A DNA stretch of 55,671 bases from assembly GCA_030149175.1 (NCBI GenBank), contig JASBSA010000077.1:1-55671 (forward strand), written 5' to 3'. How positions within the stretch are numbered: the stretch's first letter is position 1; each line of letters starts with the position of its first letter. Below the pieces are notes generated by a model. It saw nothing but the letters and a program-made list of their open reading frames with translations, did not search any database and had not been told where the DNA came from. The position numbers and the translations under genes were made by a program. Source of the stretch: Winogradskyella sp. (GTDB taxonomy: Bacteria > Bacteroidota > Bacteroidia > Flavobacteriales > Flavobacteriaceae). Below, piece by piece: positions 1 through 9,047 of this stretch.

Positions 1-1369
1 CTGGCCAGTTATTTTGATAATCTAAGGTTTGAAAAACGACTTTACCTTGCTCGTTTAGTATCATTACCTCAGTGTTGGTTCCGGTTGTGTATTGTAATGG
101 AATTACCCAAGTATCATTAATAAAATCTCCATTTGGACTTACAACATTTGGAATATTCGGAACATCTGGAAAAGGTTCTACACCTCGTTCTATAACAAAA
201 TCGTAAGTTCTAGAGCCATTACAACCAGCTGTTTCAGAAATTACTACACTGTAGTTTCCTGTTTCTGTAGCATCATAAGAATCTTCTGTTGCACCTACAA
301 TGATTTCATTATTAAGATACCAAGTGAATTCTGGGCTTATAGCATCCGTTGTGACTTCTATGGTTAATGTTTCGTCTTCTAATATTTGATTAACTTCGTC
401 AACGTTGATTTCGCTATTAAAAAGTTCGCTTACTAAATCAATAGTTCCAAATGCAGAGCATTCTCCTAAATCTACTTGAACTGAAAACGTACCAGATTCA
501 TTGGTTTGGTACATTTGATTTGTAGCATCAGGGATTTCAACACCATCTTTAAACCATTGGTAATTATTACCACCAACTGTACTTAGAGTAGTAAGACCTT
601 GTTCTGGACAGTATGGATTTCCTAAACTAGAGGCTATAGTCACATCTGCTTCTCCAGAAGTACTAACTTCACTTATTGTAACTCGGTTTGAAAATGAGTT
701 AGATGTACACGTTCCGTAATTTGTTTCTACGAAGTAAGTTCCTTCTTCATCAACCAATAGAGAAGACCCTTCAGCCACAAAAACAGAAGTTGTAGGACCA
801 GTTTCCTTAAACCAATTAAAGGTTAAAGAAGGATAATTGAGTGGTGAATCGTTGTTTCCTGTACCAGGATTATCTATGGTTAATAGGTAGCTTCCACCAG
901 TACAATACGCGCCAGTTGACACTAAGTTGTTAATTGTAAAAGGTGAGTCTTGATGCTTGTAATATGCAGCAAAAGCTACTGAAGGTGTACTCGTTGCAAT
1001 AGGAGAACTACTTTTAATTCTAATTCTATAGTTTTCTCCAGACGTAGATTCAGGAATTGAAAAATCTACCGTTGCAGGCGATGTTGTAATCCATCCTGCA
1101 GATGATGTATAAATAACTTCAGCATTTGAAAAATCACCATTAGCATCAGACAATTCAACTGTAAACTGATTTGAAGCATTTAAAGCTGTTGCAGGTGAAA
1201 ATACAAATGTGGCGCTATAGGTATTAAAAGAATCACTTGCACATGCCTGAGTAAAGCCTAAATTAGGCTGACCAATAACCAGCTGCGCCTCAACTTGTTC
1301 TAATGAAAGAAAAGTCACAACTAGGCAGAGGGAGATAAGCAGCTTATTTAGTTTAGTAGTTTGAGGCAT
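1..1369 (-). CDS. T9SS type B sorting-domain surface protein, C-terminus cut by the window edge
   Basis: The frame opens with ATG at 1369 and stays open to base 1, so about 456 codons are visible and the end is missing. Residues 1-29 form a signal peptide (hydrophobic LLISLCLVVTFLSL, then VEAQ). The body is beta-rich with Ig/PKD-like units that carry the typical WFKDG and WYLNNE strands and scattered cysteines. The last visible residues (VVSPNGDFINDTW, then NEQGKVVFQ) match the gliding-motility-associated C-terminal domain, the type B signal for type IX secretion. The protein is therefore probably exported through the outer membrane by T9SS, as an adhesin or structural protein. It lies 72 bases downstream of the next minus-strand gene, so the two probably share a transcript. 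Confidence 0.85.
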   Translation of the reverse strand, partial: MPQTTKLNKLLISLCLVVTFLSLEQVEAQLVIGQPNLGFTQACASDSFNTYSATFVFSPATALNASNQFTVELSDANGDFSNAEVIYTSSAGWITTSPATVDFSIPESTSGENYRIRIKSSSPIATSTPSVAFAAYYKHQDSPFTINNLVSTGAYCTGGSYLLTIDNPGTGNNDSPLNYPSLTFNWFKETGPTTSVFVAEGSSLLVDEEGTYFVETNYGTCTSNSFSNRVTISEVSTSGEADVTIASSLGNPYCPEQGLTTLSTVGGNNYQWFKDGVEIPDATNQMYQTNESGTFSVQVDLGECSAFGTIDLVSELFNSEINVDEVNQILEDETLTIEVTTDAISPEFTWYLNNEIIVGATEDSYDATETGNYSVVISETAGCNGSRTYDFVIERGVEPFPDVPNIPNVVSPNGDFINDTWVIPLQYTTGTNTEVMILNEQGKVVFQTLDYQNNWP

Positions 1370-1441
1370 ATGCTTATTGTAATTTTTAATCTATAGGCTT
1401 TTTGGTATTAAGATGGGTTAATCGATAATCTTTGTTTGAAA

Positions 1442-2764
1442 TTAATCGTCATCATCATCGTCATCTATAAAATCATTTGAGGCAATTATTCTGTTTACTT
1501 GTAATCTGAAATCAGGATTTTTAGTGTCAGAGGCCGCAATGAAGGTTTCTTTATCAGATCCTTTTGCGTAAAGATTACTGAATGCTCTACTGCCATACCA
1601 GCTCTCTAAATCATCATTATTAGTATATCCTTTTCTGTATATATTTCCTTTACAGTTATTAAAGTAGGTTTTAGTAAACTGAATTTTCTCAAGGTTTTCA
1701 TTATTAAGCTTTATTTTATCATCTAAAATAACGGCAGGGTAGAAGCCAGAAATCACACTTTTATTAATTGCAAAAGATGCATCTGCACCAACGTATATAG
1801 CTTCTTGTACAAGACCAACTTGTATGTCTGATTTGATATTATCAGAAACATTAACCAAGGTTAAGTTTTCTGCGTTTACAAATGTTTGTCGCTTAGAAAT
1901 ATCAGACTCTTCCTTGTTGTCGTAGGATTTGATGACCATACACCTAGATCCGTTTGCACTTGATACGTAAGGCGATCTAATTGCTAAAGAGTTAATTAAT
2001 TGACATTGTGTACCATAGTTAAACTCGTAATCATTAATTTTTGAGCGATACGATACTAATTTCTCCAAAATAGCAGAGCCACCAAGAACATTAAATGAAT
2101 TACCAGCACAGTAACTAACCATTACATTTTCAATAACGGTTTTGTTTCCTATACCTGCAAGGGTTAAGGCATTGAAATAGCCGAATTTTTTAGTTCTTTT
2201 ACCAGCAAATTCTATTCTTACATATTTTAATTCGCCTGAGTCACTTTCAGTGTTATTACCTCCATAAGCAATATGCTCTGTGGTAGAAGGGTTTAATCCA
2301 TAATTAAGGGATGCTAATTGTCCATAGGTATTTAAAGGTGCATCTCCTAAAATGAAAATTCCTCCCCAGTCACCAGCTTTTTTACTACCTCTACTTGAGG
2401 TAAACACTATTGGGTCTGTCTGAGTACCTTTTGCAATAAGTTTAGATCCTTTACTAATAATTAATGATGCTTTAGAATCAAAATCGCCCAGAATTTTAGT
2501 TCCTGGCTCAATTGTTAGGGTAGCACTATCTGTTACAAAAACATCACCTAAAAGAAGGTAAACATCTCTCTTTAGTAATTTGGTGTCTTTAGTGATTTTT
2601 CCACTTAAAATCTGAGTTGGTTCTCCGTATTCAGACTGGCTAGGTTTAAATTCTGTCCATGAATTGAGCCAATTGTCATAACCAATTATTCCTTTTTCCT
2701 GTTGTGCAAAACAGTTGCTTAATACTAATAGAAAAATAAGCGCGGTTTGAATAAAATTTTTCAT
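1442..2764 (-). CDS. secreted beta-helix-like protein with poly-aspartate C-terminus
   Basis: I chose the start MKNFIQ at 2764 because it begins a clean signal peptide (TALIFLLVLSNCFAQ); an upstream in-frame Met only adds a charged extension. The body resembles a Bacteroidota surface family with stretches such as VTDSATLTIEPGTKI, DPIVFTSS and GDWGGIFILGDAP, followed by a repetitive beta-rich region suggestive of a parallel beta-helix. It has no visible T9SS sorting domain; instead it ends in a run of seven aspartates. The function is unknown. It precedes the type B sorting-domain protein and is probably co-transcribed with it. The acidic tail might bind calcium, which is only a guess. Confidence 0.8.
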   Translation of the reverse strand: MKNFIQTALIFLLVLSNCFAQQEKGIIGYDNWLNSWTEFKPSQSEYGEPTQILSGKITKDTKLLKRDVYLLLGDVFVTDSATLTIEPGTKILGDFDSKASLIISKGSKLIAKGTQTDPIVFTSSRGSKKAGDWGGIFILGDAPLNTYGQLASLNYGLNPSTTEHIAYGGNNTESDSGELKYVRIEFAGKRTKKFGYFNALTLAGIGNKTVIENVMVSYCAGNSFNVLGGSAILEKLVSYRSKINDYEFNYGTQCQLINSLAIRSPYVSSANGSRCMVIKSYDNKEESDISKRQTFVNAENLTLVNVSDNIKSDIQVGLVQEAIYVGADASFAINKSVISGFYPAVILDDKIKLNNENLEKIQFTKTYFNNCKGNIYRKGYTNNDDLESWYGSRAFSNLYAKGSDKETFIAASDTKNPDFRLQVNRIIASNDFIDDDDDDD

Positions 2765-2980
2765 AGTAGTTAAATTTGTTGATTTGGGTTTTAAAGTAAT
2801 TTTCAACTTATTGCACCAAACATATGAATTAATCCTATGAAATACAAGAAATTATCGTTGAAATACATTTTTTTAATACTTGTTTAGTATTTTTCTTACA
2901 AATTTATTAGTTTTAGGCATGTAATTACCTTAAATATTAACTAATTGAAAATCAATAAATTGATTTTTTAAGTGCCAAAT

Positions 2981-3007
2981 AAAAAAACCTCGCAGAATTG
3001 CGAGGTT
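2981..3007 (-). terminator. rho-independent terminator
   Basis: CCTCGC (2988-2993) pairs with GCGAGG (3000-3005), extended by flanking A-T pairs. Read on the minus strand, the stem is followed by a run of seven T. It lies just downstream of the 155-residue secreted protein gene. Confidence 0.8.
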
Positions 3008-3030
3008 AAAAACATGAAATTGATTATAGA

Positions 3031-3498
3031 CTAATCCTCTTTAAAATCGTTGTATGTATGTAATGCTTTTAAAGTAGATTCATAGAACAAAATCGCAGCT
3101 ATAAGGTCATTGGTATCTGAATAGGGTAGTATTTTGGTCTGAAACTCTACAGTACTTTCAAAATAATCATCAGAAGCTTCTTTATTATCTTCTAATGCTT
3201 TTTTATTCTCTTTTGTTTCTGGAATACCTAAAGATTTCATAGTTACCCCAGGTTTTGTAGCAAATGCAATATTTGGTAGAATATTTACAATAACTTCTAT
3301 ACGCTCTATGTATAGTGTTAGTAATTCACCTTTAGACATGTCGTCTAATTGTTCTCTACTATGGTATTTAGATATATTAACCTTACCACTAATAATACTT
3401 TGTGAATCATCATCCTTATTTTTACCTGATTTTTGCGCGTTGCCAAAACCTATCATAAGGAAAAATAGAGCACTAAATAAAGTAAGTTTTGTTTTCAT
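3031..3498 (-). CDS. secreted protein of unknown function
   Basis: The start MKTKLTLF at 3498 was chosen over an upstream Met because it opens directly into a signal peptide (LFSALFFLMIGFGNAQ). The mature part, about 135 residues, begins lysine- and aspartate-rich and is then predicted mainly helical, with a SREQLDDMSKGELLTLYIERIE segment that looks like an amphipathic helix. I do not recognise the family. It is a single-gene unit with its own terminator downstream. It is probably periplasmic or outer-surface. Confidence 0.7.
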   Translation of the reverse strand: MKTKLTLFSALFFLMIGFGNAQKSGKNKDDDSQSIISGKVNISKYHSREQLDDMSKGELLTLYIERIEVIVNILPNIAFATKPGVTMKSLGIPETKENKKALEDNKEASDDYFESTVEFQTKILPYSDTNDLIAAILFYESTLKALHTYNDFKED

Positions 3499-3924
3499 AT
3501 TTATAGTTTTGATTTGGACTAACAGTGACAAATCTATATAAAATAATCACAAAAACAACTAATTTCAACCTTTTTTCTCGAAAAAATTTTAACACTTTAA
3601 ATGCATATTTCATGGACAAACTACGCAAATAGTGGATTAAGTGCATATTTTACCGACAAAATACACTTGGTAATTTTAACACTTTCAGGCCGAACTATTG
3701 ATTAAAAAAAGACAAGATTTTAGGTGATTTTTTATAAAAAATTTGAACTAAAACACACAAACTAGCTAATTTCACTTCCAATTTTGGGCTAAATTTATGA
3801 TGCATTTCATCGTTAATTTTAGCATTCCTTTACACTTTATCGCAAAATTATTGCAATCATATGATTTTTAAGGTGCTACAAATTATTTGAAGCAAATTTG
3901 ACGAAACCCAAATCATTATTCGTC
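3499..3924. other. divergent intergenic region with imperfect direct repeats
   Basis: This 426-base AT-rich gap separates two divergent secreted-protein genes. It holds an imperfect direct repeat: a unit at 3601-3627 (GCATATTTCATGGACAAACT) is echoed at 3641-3666 (GCATATTTTACCGACAAAAT). The short phrase TTTTAACACTTT also occurs twice, around 3587-3598 and 3673-3684. These could be regulator sites for either gene. No open frame of substance was seen. Confidence 0.5.
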
Positions 3925-4509
3925 ATGAAAAACCTAATCGCAGCCTTTTGTTTGATTTGTTTTTACAGCGCATTCAATACAGCTTTTGCGCAAGTGAGTC
4001 CAATTTACGATAGAGCAGAAGACCAACTGAGCAATACGGATACCATTCCAGATTTTAGATCTAAAATCAATAAGTTAAAATTAACTGGTGTTATTTATCA
4101 AAGTGATGGTGTGACTCCTGCAAAAGATGTTATTCTCTTTATAGAACAACCAGATGAGGATGGTAATTTTGATTTAAGACGCGCAGGAGATCAGCGTTAT
4201 GTTTTTCACAGAAGTTGGGTAAAAACAGATGCCGATGGTAGATACACGTTCTACACCTTTATCCCAGGCAACGACAGACGTTACAATCAAATGCAGCAGA
4301 TATTTCCAATAATTAAAGAGACATCTAAGGAAGAAGTGCAACTTGAATCGTTATTATTTGAAGATGATCCGATGTTAACCAAGCGTTGTAGAAAACAATT
4401 GGCTAAAAAAGGAAATACATCACGTATATTATCTACTAAAAAGGAAGATGGCATTTTAGTTGCCAAAAAGGATATCGTACTAACCGAAGATACTGAACCG
4501 ATAAAATAA
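3925..4509 (+). CDS. intradiol-dioxygenase-fold secreted protein, probably catalytically inactive
   Basis: The start MKNLIAAF at 3925 opens a signal peptide (LICFYSAFNTAFAQ); the Met 27 bases upstream is less likely. The body follows the intradiol ring-cleavage dioxygenase pattern: GVIYQSDG..PAKDV, then TDADGRYTFYTFIPG, and a FEDDPMLTKRCRK segment that corresponds to the family FxxDPLL..R motif. The metal-binding HIH segment expected between these is absent; the matching position reads IFPIIKET. The protein is therefore probably a non-enzymatic relative, or binds something other than a catechol. It has its own terminator. Confidence 0.7.
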   Translation: MKNLIAAFCLICFYSAFNTAFAQVSPIYDRAEDQLSNTDTIPDFRSKINKLKLTGVIYQSDGVTPAKDVILFIEQPDEDGNFDLRRAGDQRYVFHRSWVKTDADGRYTFYTFIPGNDRRYNQMQQIFPIIKETSKEEVQLESLLFEDDPMLTKRCRKQLAKKGNTSRILSTKKEDGILVAKKDIVLTEDTEPIK

Positions 4510-4542
4510 ATAGTCAACATTATACTATTAATTAACCGTAAG

Positions 4543-4573
4543 AGCCTTGGATTTATATTCAAGGCTTTTTTTA
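4543..4573 (+). terminator. rho-independent terminator
   Basis: AGCCTTG (4543-4549) pairs with CAAGGCT (4560-4566) and is followed by a T run. It ends the dioxygenase-like gene. Confidence 0.85.
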
Positions 4574-4670
4574 TGGTATTATTCGGCTAATATGTCATCA
4601 AAAAATTCATATCTTTAACTATCCCTTAATTAATTCCCTTGTTATTTACTCTGTTGACGTACGGCATTTG

Positions 4671-4682
4671 CCCAAAATTGGG
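4671..4682 (+). promoter_or_regulatory. short dyad upstream of the patatin operon
   Basis: CCCAA-AA-TTGGG is a dyad 50 bases before the first operon gene, followed by GTATGTC and a T run. It could be an operator. A different dyad with a similar GTAT-plus-T-run tail lies at 15126-15141. Confidence 0.35.
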
Positions 4683-4708
4683 TATGTCTTTTTTATGTAA
4701 ATGATAGA

Positions 4709-4716
4709 TACATTTA
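4709..4716 (+). promoter_or_regulatory. possible -7 box for the patatin operon
   Basis: TACATTTA matches the Bacteroidota -7 consensus TAnnTTTG at seven of eight positions and lies 16 bases before the ATG at 4732. No clear -33 element was seen. Confidence 0.35.
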
Positions 4717-4731
4717 ACAAAACATATATTT

Positions 4732-5082
4732 ATGGAAACTATTGAAATTAAGTCAGGCGAGGAGGTTAAACTTAATGTAAAAATTAGCTCTGATGCCAAT
4801 GCTGGATCTAATGTAAGTCTAAACGACAAGGTTATTAAAAAAAGTATAACCAACAATTTCAGTTTAGATTTAGGTGAAATAGAACAAATAGATGACGGTA
4901 CATTATCTGTTGTTTCAAATTTTTTCGTTCTAGGCGGTAATATTGATGCTATTATAGAAACCACGCATGTAATAAACACCTTATCCTCAGACACAAGTAC
5001 TATAGAAATTTCTTCAGAAAAAGTTAAAATCAGTCCTGTGCTGTTTATGGCCTACATCGTTGTTAAATTTAAAAAAATATAG
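4732..5082 (+). CDS. small protein of unknown function, first gene of the patatin operon
   Basis: This 116-residue protein has no signal peptide. It looks beta-rich, with alternating hydrophobic residues, ends in a hydrophobic stretch (SPVLFMAYIVVKF) and a basic tail (KKI), and contains a LGGNIDAIIETTHVI segment. I do not recognise the family. The stop is one base before the ATG of the next gene, so translation is probably coupled. The context suggests that it works with the barrel-like protein and the phospholipase that follow. Confidence 0.7.
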   Translation: METIEIKSGEEVKLNVKISSDANAGSNVSLNDKVIKKSITNNFSLDLGEIEQIDDGTLSVVSNFFVLGGNIDAIIETTHVINTLSSDTSTIEISSEKVKISPVLFMAYIVVKFKKI

Positions 5083-5083
5083 G

Positions 5084-6160
5084 ATGAAGAAGATATTATA
5101 TTTTATCGCAATAGTAGTTAATTCAGTATGCGTAGCACAAAATGTAGATTTAAGCCAGTTTACATTATCTAATCCTTCAAGTCCAGCATTTGTGTTAGTT
5201 GAAGAAACACCAACGGCAATTTACACACCAGACAATTTTAAAGCTTTGGCACTGCATGCCTTAGATAACTTTGGCGAAAGCTTTTCAATAGAAGCCACAC
5301 CGTATTTCTTGATTAACCAAGAGAGTAAAAACCGAACTTACCAAAAGTATATTGGTGTTATGAAAGATAATACAGGTGAACTTAAACAAAACCCTTTTAG
5401 TGGTTTAAAAACTACAACCATTTCATTGGCTTACGTAGATAAGGAATTTAGTGGATTGCCAGATGAGCGTAAAACCTACTCAATCGGTGCAAGAACCACG
5501 TTACTGCGTTTCTATAATAAAGATAAAGTTCATGAAAATACCGTAGCTATGGCTACTGCACTATCTAATATTGTACCACCTCAAAGCGTACTCATACAAG
5601 GTGAGGAAGCCATTCAAGCTTATTACAATGAAAAGCAAGACGAGATCAATGCGCTCTTAAAGCCTTTTGAAAAAACCATTAAACCCATTTTTAGATTAGA
5701 TGTTGCTGCTGGCTATAGTACGATGTTTAAAGAAAACTCTATTTCTTCTGGTACAGCAGATAGGATAGGAGCTTGGTTGACTTCAGAAACCAGTCTTATT
5801 TTAAATGAAGGTAGTGACGCAAAAACCAACAACTACTTTAATCTGTTTTTAACGGCTAGGTATGTTGAAGATGGCTTTAATATTAATAGCAATGATGATT
5901 ATTTTACAACATACTATCATGATTTTGGTGGTAAGCTAGATTTTGAATTCGGTAAACTTACGTTTGGTTACGAATATATTTCAAGAAGCGGAACCTTCAC
6001 TAGCGAACGCTCGGTTGGTAATATAATGTATAGCATTAATAAAGACATTAGCATATCTGGTGGTTTTGGTAAGGATTTTTCGGTTACTGATGATAATCTA
6101 CTGACCATATTTGGTATTCATTGGGGATTGAATACAGGAAACAGTAAGGTAAAACTATAA
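5084..6160 (+). CDS. putative outer-membrane beta-barrel protein
   Basis: The start MKKILYF at 5084 was preferred to an upstream Met because it begins a signal peptide (FIAIVVNSVCVAQ) and lies one base after the previous stop. The 358-residue protein has many alternating aromatic and polar strands in its C-terminal half (FNLFLTARYVEDGF, FGKLTFGYEYISRSG, ISGGFGKDF, FGIHWGLNTG), as expected of a membrane barrel. No specific family is recognised. It is the middle gene of a three-gene operon that ends with a patatin phospholipase. Confidence 0.7.
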   Translation: MKKILYFIAIVVNSVCVAQNVDLSQFTLSNPSSPAFVLVEETPTAIYTPDNFKALALHALDNFGESFSIEATPYFLINQESKNRTYQKYIGVMKDNTGELKQNPFSGLKTTTISLAYVDKEFSGLPDERKTYSIGARTTLLRFYNKDKVHENTVAMATALSNIVPPQSVLIQGEEAIQAYYNEKQDEINALLKPFEKTIKPIFRLDVAAGYSTMFKENSISSGTADRIGAWLTSETSLILNEGSDAKTNNYFNLFLTARYVEDGFNINSNDDYFTTYYHDFGGKLDFEFGKLTFGYEYISRSGTFTSERSVGNIMYSINKDISISGGFGKDFSVTDDNLLTIFGIHWGLNTGNSKVKL

Positions 6161-6172
6161 TTCTTTAGAGCT

Positions 6173-7846
6173 ATGGCAGAACATCAATTTCAACCTTTAG
6201 AACATATAGGACTTTGCTTTAGTGGTGGAGGCTATCGAGCAACGTTTTTTGCCCTTGGTGTTGTATCGTACCTAGACCATTTGGTATATAAAGACCAGTC
6301 CTTGCTAAAATCGGTAAAAGCAATTAGTACCGTTAGCGGCGGAACATTATTGGGAGTTGGCTTTGCAAAAGCGATGCAAAAAGACGATTATGATTTTAAA
6401 ACATTCTTTAGGTCATTCTATAATACGTTTACACCCAAAAACGATAAACTGTTAGAAACAGCCATTGCTAAGCTTGAAGATGATGCTGTTTGGAAAGCCA
6501 ATCCGCATAAAAAACGTTCCCTTATAAATGCCTTTGCACTAACCTATGCAGAAATGCCTGTGTTCTCCGGTAATTTTGAACATTTCAATAAGGATTCCAT
6601 AAAAGGGTTAGAACAGGTTTGTTTTAATGCCACGGACTTTTCATTTGGATTGACCTATCGTTTTCAAAATCAGGGCTTTTTTGGTAACAGTCCGTTATAT
6701 AAAGACAATAGAAAGGAAGTAGATGCACTACGCAACAAGGTGCAATTAGGAGATGTTATTGCCTCTTCCTCATGTTTTCCTTTGGGTTTTGAACCGTTGG
6801 TATTTCCTGATGATTATTTTAAAGATCAAAACTCGCAAGAGTATAAAAACCTTAAAGGTTTAGAATGCTATATCAATGGAGTAGGAATTATGGATGGAGG
6901 CATAGCCGATAATCAAGGTATTGGGAGCATGATGAAAATAAATGATCGTATGAAAGGTAAACTAGATCTTATCATGGTGAATGATGTAGGCAGCTATAAA
7001 ATGGAACCTTGGCAACAAGATACTTCGGAAATTGGAAAAACATCTACAGTTCAGAAGGCCGTAAATAAGGTATTGCAATACTTTACCATCAAACCTATGT
7101 ATTGGATAACCTTAGTCGTAGGTCTAATTATTGTTATCGCTAATTCGTATTTTGAATGTGAAGGCAAAGCCTGGACTGCACTTTATATTGTTGGTAGTAT
7201 TATTACCGGAATTGGACTCATCATGACTGTTTTAGGGCTTTTAGCAGCAACAATTAAAGGGTTTGCACTCAGTAAACTAAGACATCTCTTTAAAAAAAAC
7301 GTACCTGAACCCTTATTGGATGATATTCTGACCTTTCAGAAATTGGATATTGCCTTAGTACAGCGTATGCTTACTGAGCGAGCAACTTCGGCCATAAAAA
7401 TGATAAATGATGTATTCTTAAAACAGATGCGTCGTCTTAATTATGATTTATTCTATTCAAAATCTAGCTTAAACCATAAGCGGTTAACCACTACGGTATA
7501 TGAACTAAACGGACAACAAACGCCTTACACCAAGGGAAAATATAACGAAGCCATTAAGCCCAAACCCTCTAAAAGTCTAAAAAGTGTTGGTCTTACAGCA
7601 TCAGAAACTCCAACCACATTATGGTGGGACAACACCGATGTTGAGAAAAATAGAATGGATACGCTCATTGCCTGCGGCCAATTCGCAACATGCTATAAAT
7701 TAATGGATTACATACTGTCACTTAAAGCAGAAGAGAGTAGTGGTATCACCGATTTTACTGCGCTAGATAAACTCTATGAGGCTTTAGAAAAGGACTGGAA
7801 AGCCTTTAATAAAAATCCGTTGTGGCTTACTGAGCAATTAAAATAA
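6173..7846 (+). CDS. patatin-like phospholipase with membrane segments
   Basis: This 557-residue serine lipid hydrolase has the patatin signatures: an oxyanion-hole glycine stretch FSGGGYRA (residues 16-23), a nucleophile motif TVSGGT with Ser55, and the catalytic aspartate motif DGG near residue 241. The nucleophile elbow is closer to the cytosolic phospholipase A2 style (VSGG) than to plant patatins (GTSAG). Two hydrophobic spans at about residues 305-325 and 332-362 should anchor it in a membrane. There is no signal peptide, so it probably acts on inner-membrane lipids. It follows the barrel-like gene by 12 bases. The C-terminal third is not recognised. Confidence 0.88.
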   Translation: MAEHQFQPLEHIGLCFSGGGYRATFFALGVVSYLDHLVYKDQSLLKSVKAISTVSGGTLLGVGFAKAMQKDDYDFKTFFRSFYNTFTPKNDKLLETAIAKLEDDAVWKANPHKKRSLINAFALTYAEMPVFSGNFEHFNKDSIKGLEQVCFNATDFSFGLTYRFQNQGFFGNSPLYKDNRKEVDALRNKVQLGDVIASSSCFPLGFEPLVFPDDYFKDQNSQEYKNLKGLECYINGVGIMDGGIADNQGIGSMMKINDRMKGKLDLIMVNDVGSYKMEPWQQDTSEIGKTSTVQKAVNKVLQYFTIKPMYWITLVVGLIIVIANSYFECEGKAWTALYIVGSIITGIGLIMTVLGLLAATIKGFALSKLRHLFKKNVPEPLLDDILTFQKLDIALVQRMLTERATSAIKMINDVFLKQMRRLNYDLFYSKSSLNHKRLTTTVYELNGQQTPYTKGKYNEAIKPKPSKSLKSVGLTASETPTTLWWDNTDVEKNRMDTLIACGQFATCYKLMDYILSLKAEESSGITDFTALDKLYEALEKDWKAFNKNPLWLTEQLK

Positions 7847-7859
7847 AGATGATATATCG

Positions 7860-8384
7860 CTACAACAAACGCTCAGCAACTTCCAACCAATTGTAAACAC
7901 GTGTGTAATCCGTTTCGTGTTGGTTGTGTGGTGAATTAAATAATAAGGTATCACCAGCAAAGCGCTCTAAGTTGTAACTACGATCATCTATAAGCAAATC
8001 ACCATGAAGAATAAACTTATGACCACACATAATGCGGTGTTGCCAAGTGATAAAAGGCATATGCTCATCTAACCAATCGCTTTTTTCCTTTAATGAATTG
8101 GGGAATTGGGTGGCAGCCGTGGCTATATAAACATTGTGTTTGTTGCAAAGGGCTTCCATAACCTGAATACTATCCTTAATAGGCTTTAGGTCTCTAAAAA
8201 ATCCTTCTTTGTGCGCATGTTGCCATATACTTTCCTGATGAATCTCTGGGACATTTTGCCATACTTCGCCAGATTCTATATGGGCTAGAGAGAGTTCTTG
8301 TTTGTGTTCTTCGTTGTATAATTCTATGTGCTTACCGTAGGTGTCGGCAAGTACATCGTCCATATCTACAAATATTGTGAGCAT
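7860..8384 (-). CDS. 5'(3')-deoxyribonucleotidase-like HAD phosphatase
   Basis: The start MLTIFVDMDDVLAD at 8384 matches the family N-terminus; upstream Mets add residues with no family counterpart. HAD motif I is DMDDVLAD, motif II is the TAATQ stretch near residue 90, and motif IV is DLLIDDR. The length of 174 residues is normal for the NT5C family, which removes the phosphate from deoxynucleoside monophosphates. It faces the patatin operon (convergent, 13 bases apart) and is divergent from the isomerase gene. The substrate is inferred from the family. Confidence 0.85.
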   Translation of the reverse strand: MLTIFVDMDDVLADTYGKHIELYNEEHKQELSLAHIESGEVWQNVPEIHQESIWQHAHKEGFFRDLKPIKDSIQVMEALCNKHNVYIATAATQFPNSLKEKSDWLDEHMPFITWQHRIMCGHKFILHGDLLIDDRSYNLERFAGDTLLFNSPHNQHETDYTRVYNWLEVAERLL

Positions 8385-8553
8385 GTATCGTTCATTTTCT
8401 GCAAAGCAAACCATAATTACAAGGTATGCCAAGCCCTTGGTTTAAACTTTATGATTTTTTAATATATCGGTAAGGCATTGTTGTTTAAATGTTAAGGTTA
8501 TGGTAAAGTTTGGTATTTCTCCCAAAAAATGCGCTTAACCATATTTAAGCCCA

Positions 8554-8561
8554 TACCTTTG
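8554..8561 (+). promoter_or_regulatory. -7 promoter box of the FKBP gene
   Basis: TACCTTTG is an exact match to the Bacteroidota -7 consensus TAnnTTTG, 33 bases before the ATG at 8595. Confidence 0.65.
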
Positions 8562-8594
8562 CATCGTTTTTAATAATACGACAACTAAATAATT

Positions 8595-9023
8595 ATGAGT
8601 ACAGTAAAAGAAAATGATGTGGTAAAAGTTCATTATACAGGGAAACTAAGTAATGGGCAAGTGTTTGACAGTTCTTTAGAGCGCGAGCCGTTACAAGTAG
8701 AACTTGGTAAAGGACAGTTTATTCCTGGTTTTGAAAAAGGACTTATTGACATGGCTGTAAACGAAAAGAAAACCATTACCATAGATAAGCAAGATGCATA
8801 TGGTGAGATTGATAATTCTTTATTTCAGATGGTGAAAAAGGAACAATTACCACCAGATTTAAAACCAGAAGTTGGTATGGGCTTAGTAGGATCTAGTGCA
8901 GATGGTAAGCAACAGCAGTTTAGAATTGCTAAGATTGAAGAAGAGAATATTATTGTAGATGCAAACCATCCGTTGGCTGGACAAGACTTAACCTTTGAAC
9001 TAGAGGTTATAGATATCTTATAA
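8595..9023 (+). CDS. slyD: FKBP-type peptidyl-prolyl isomerase, SlyD-like
   Basis: This 142-residue cytoplasmic isomerase/chaperone begins with the FKBP strand VHYTGKLSNGQVFDSS, then GQFIPGFEKGLIDM, and has the insert-in-flap segment typical of SlyD (about residues 70-125) before the FKBP core resumes (LTFELEVIDIL). The histidine-rich metal-binding tail of E. coli SlyD is absent, as is common outside Proteobacteria. It is a single-gene unit with a clear -7 box and terminator. Confidence 0.93.
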   Translation: MSTVKENDVVKVHYTGKLSNGQVFDSSLEREPLQVELGKGQFIPGFEKGLIDMAVNEKKTITIDKQDAYGEIDNSLFQMVKKEQLPPDLKPEVGMGLVGSSADGKQQQFRIAKIEEENIIVDANHPLAGQDLTFELEVIDIL

Positions 9024-9047
9024 GCTTTATAGTTTATAATAGTTTAT

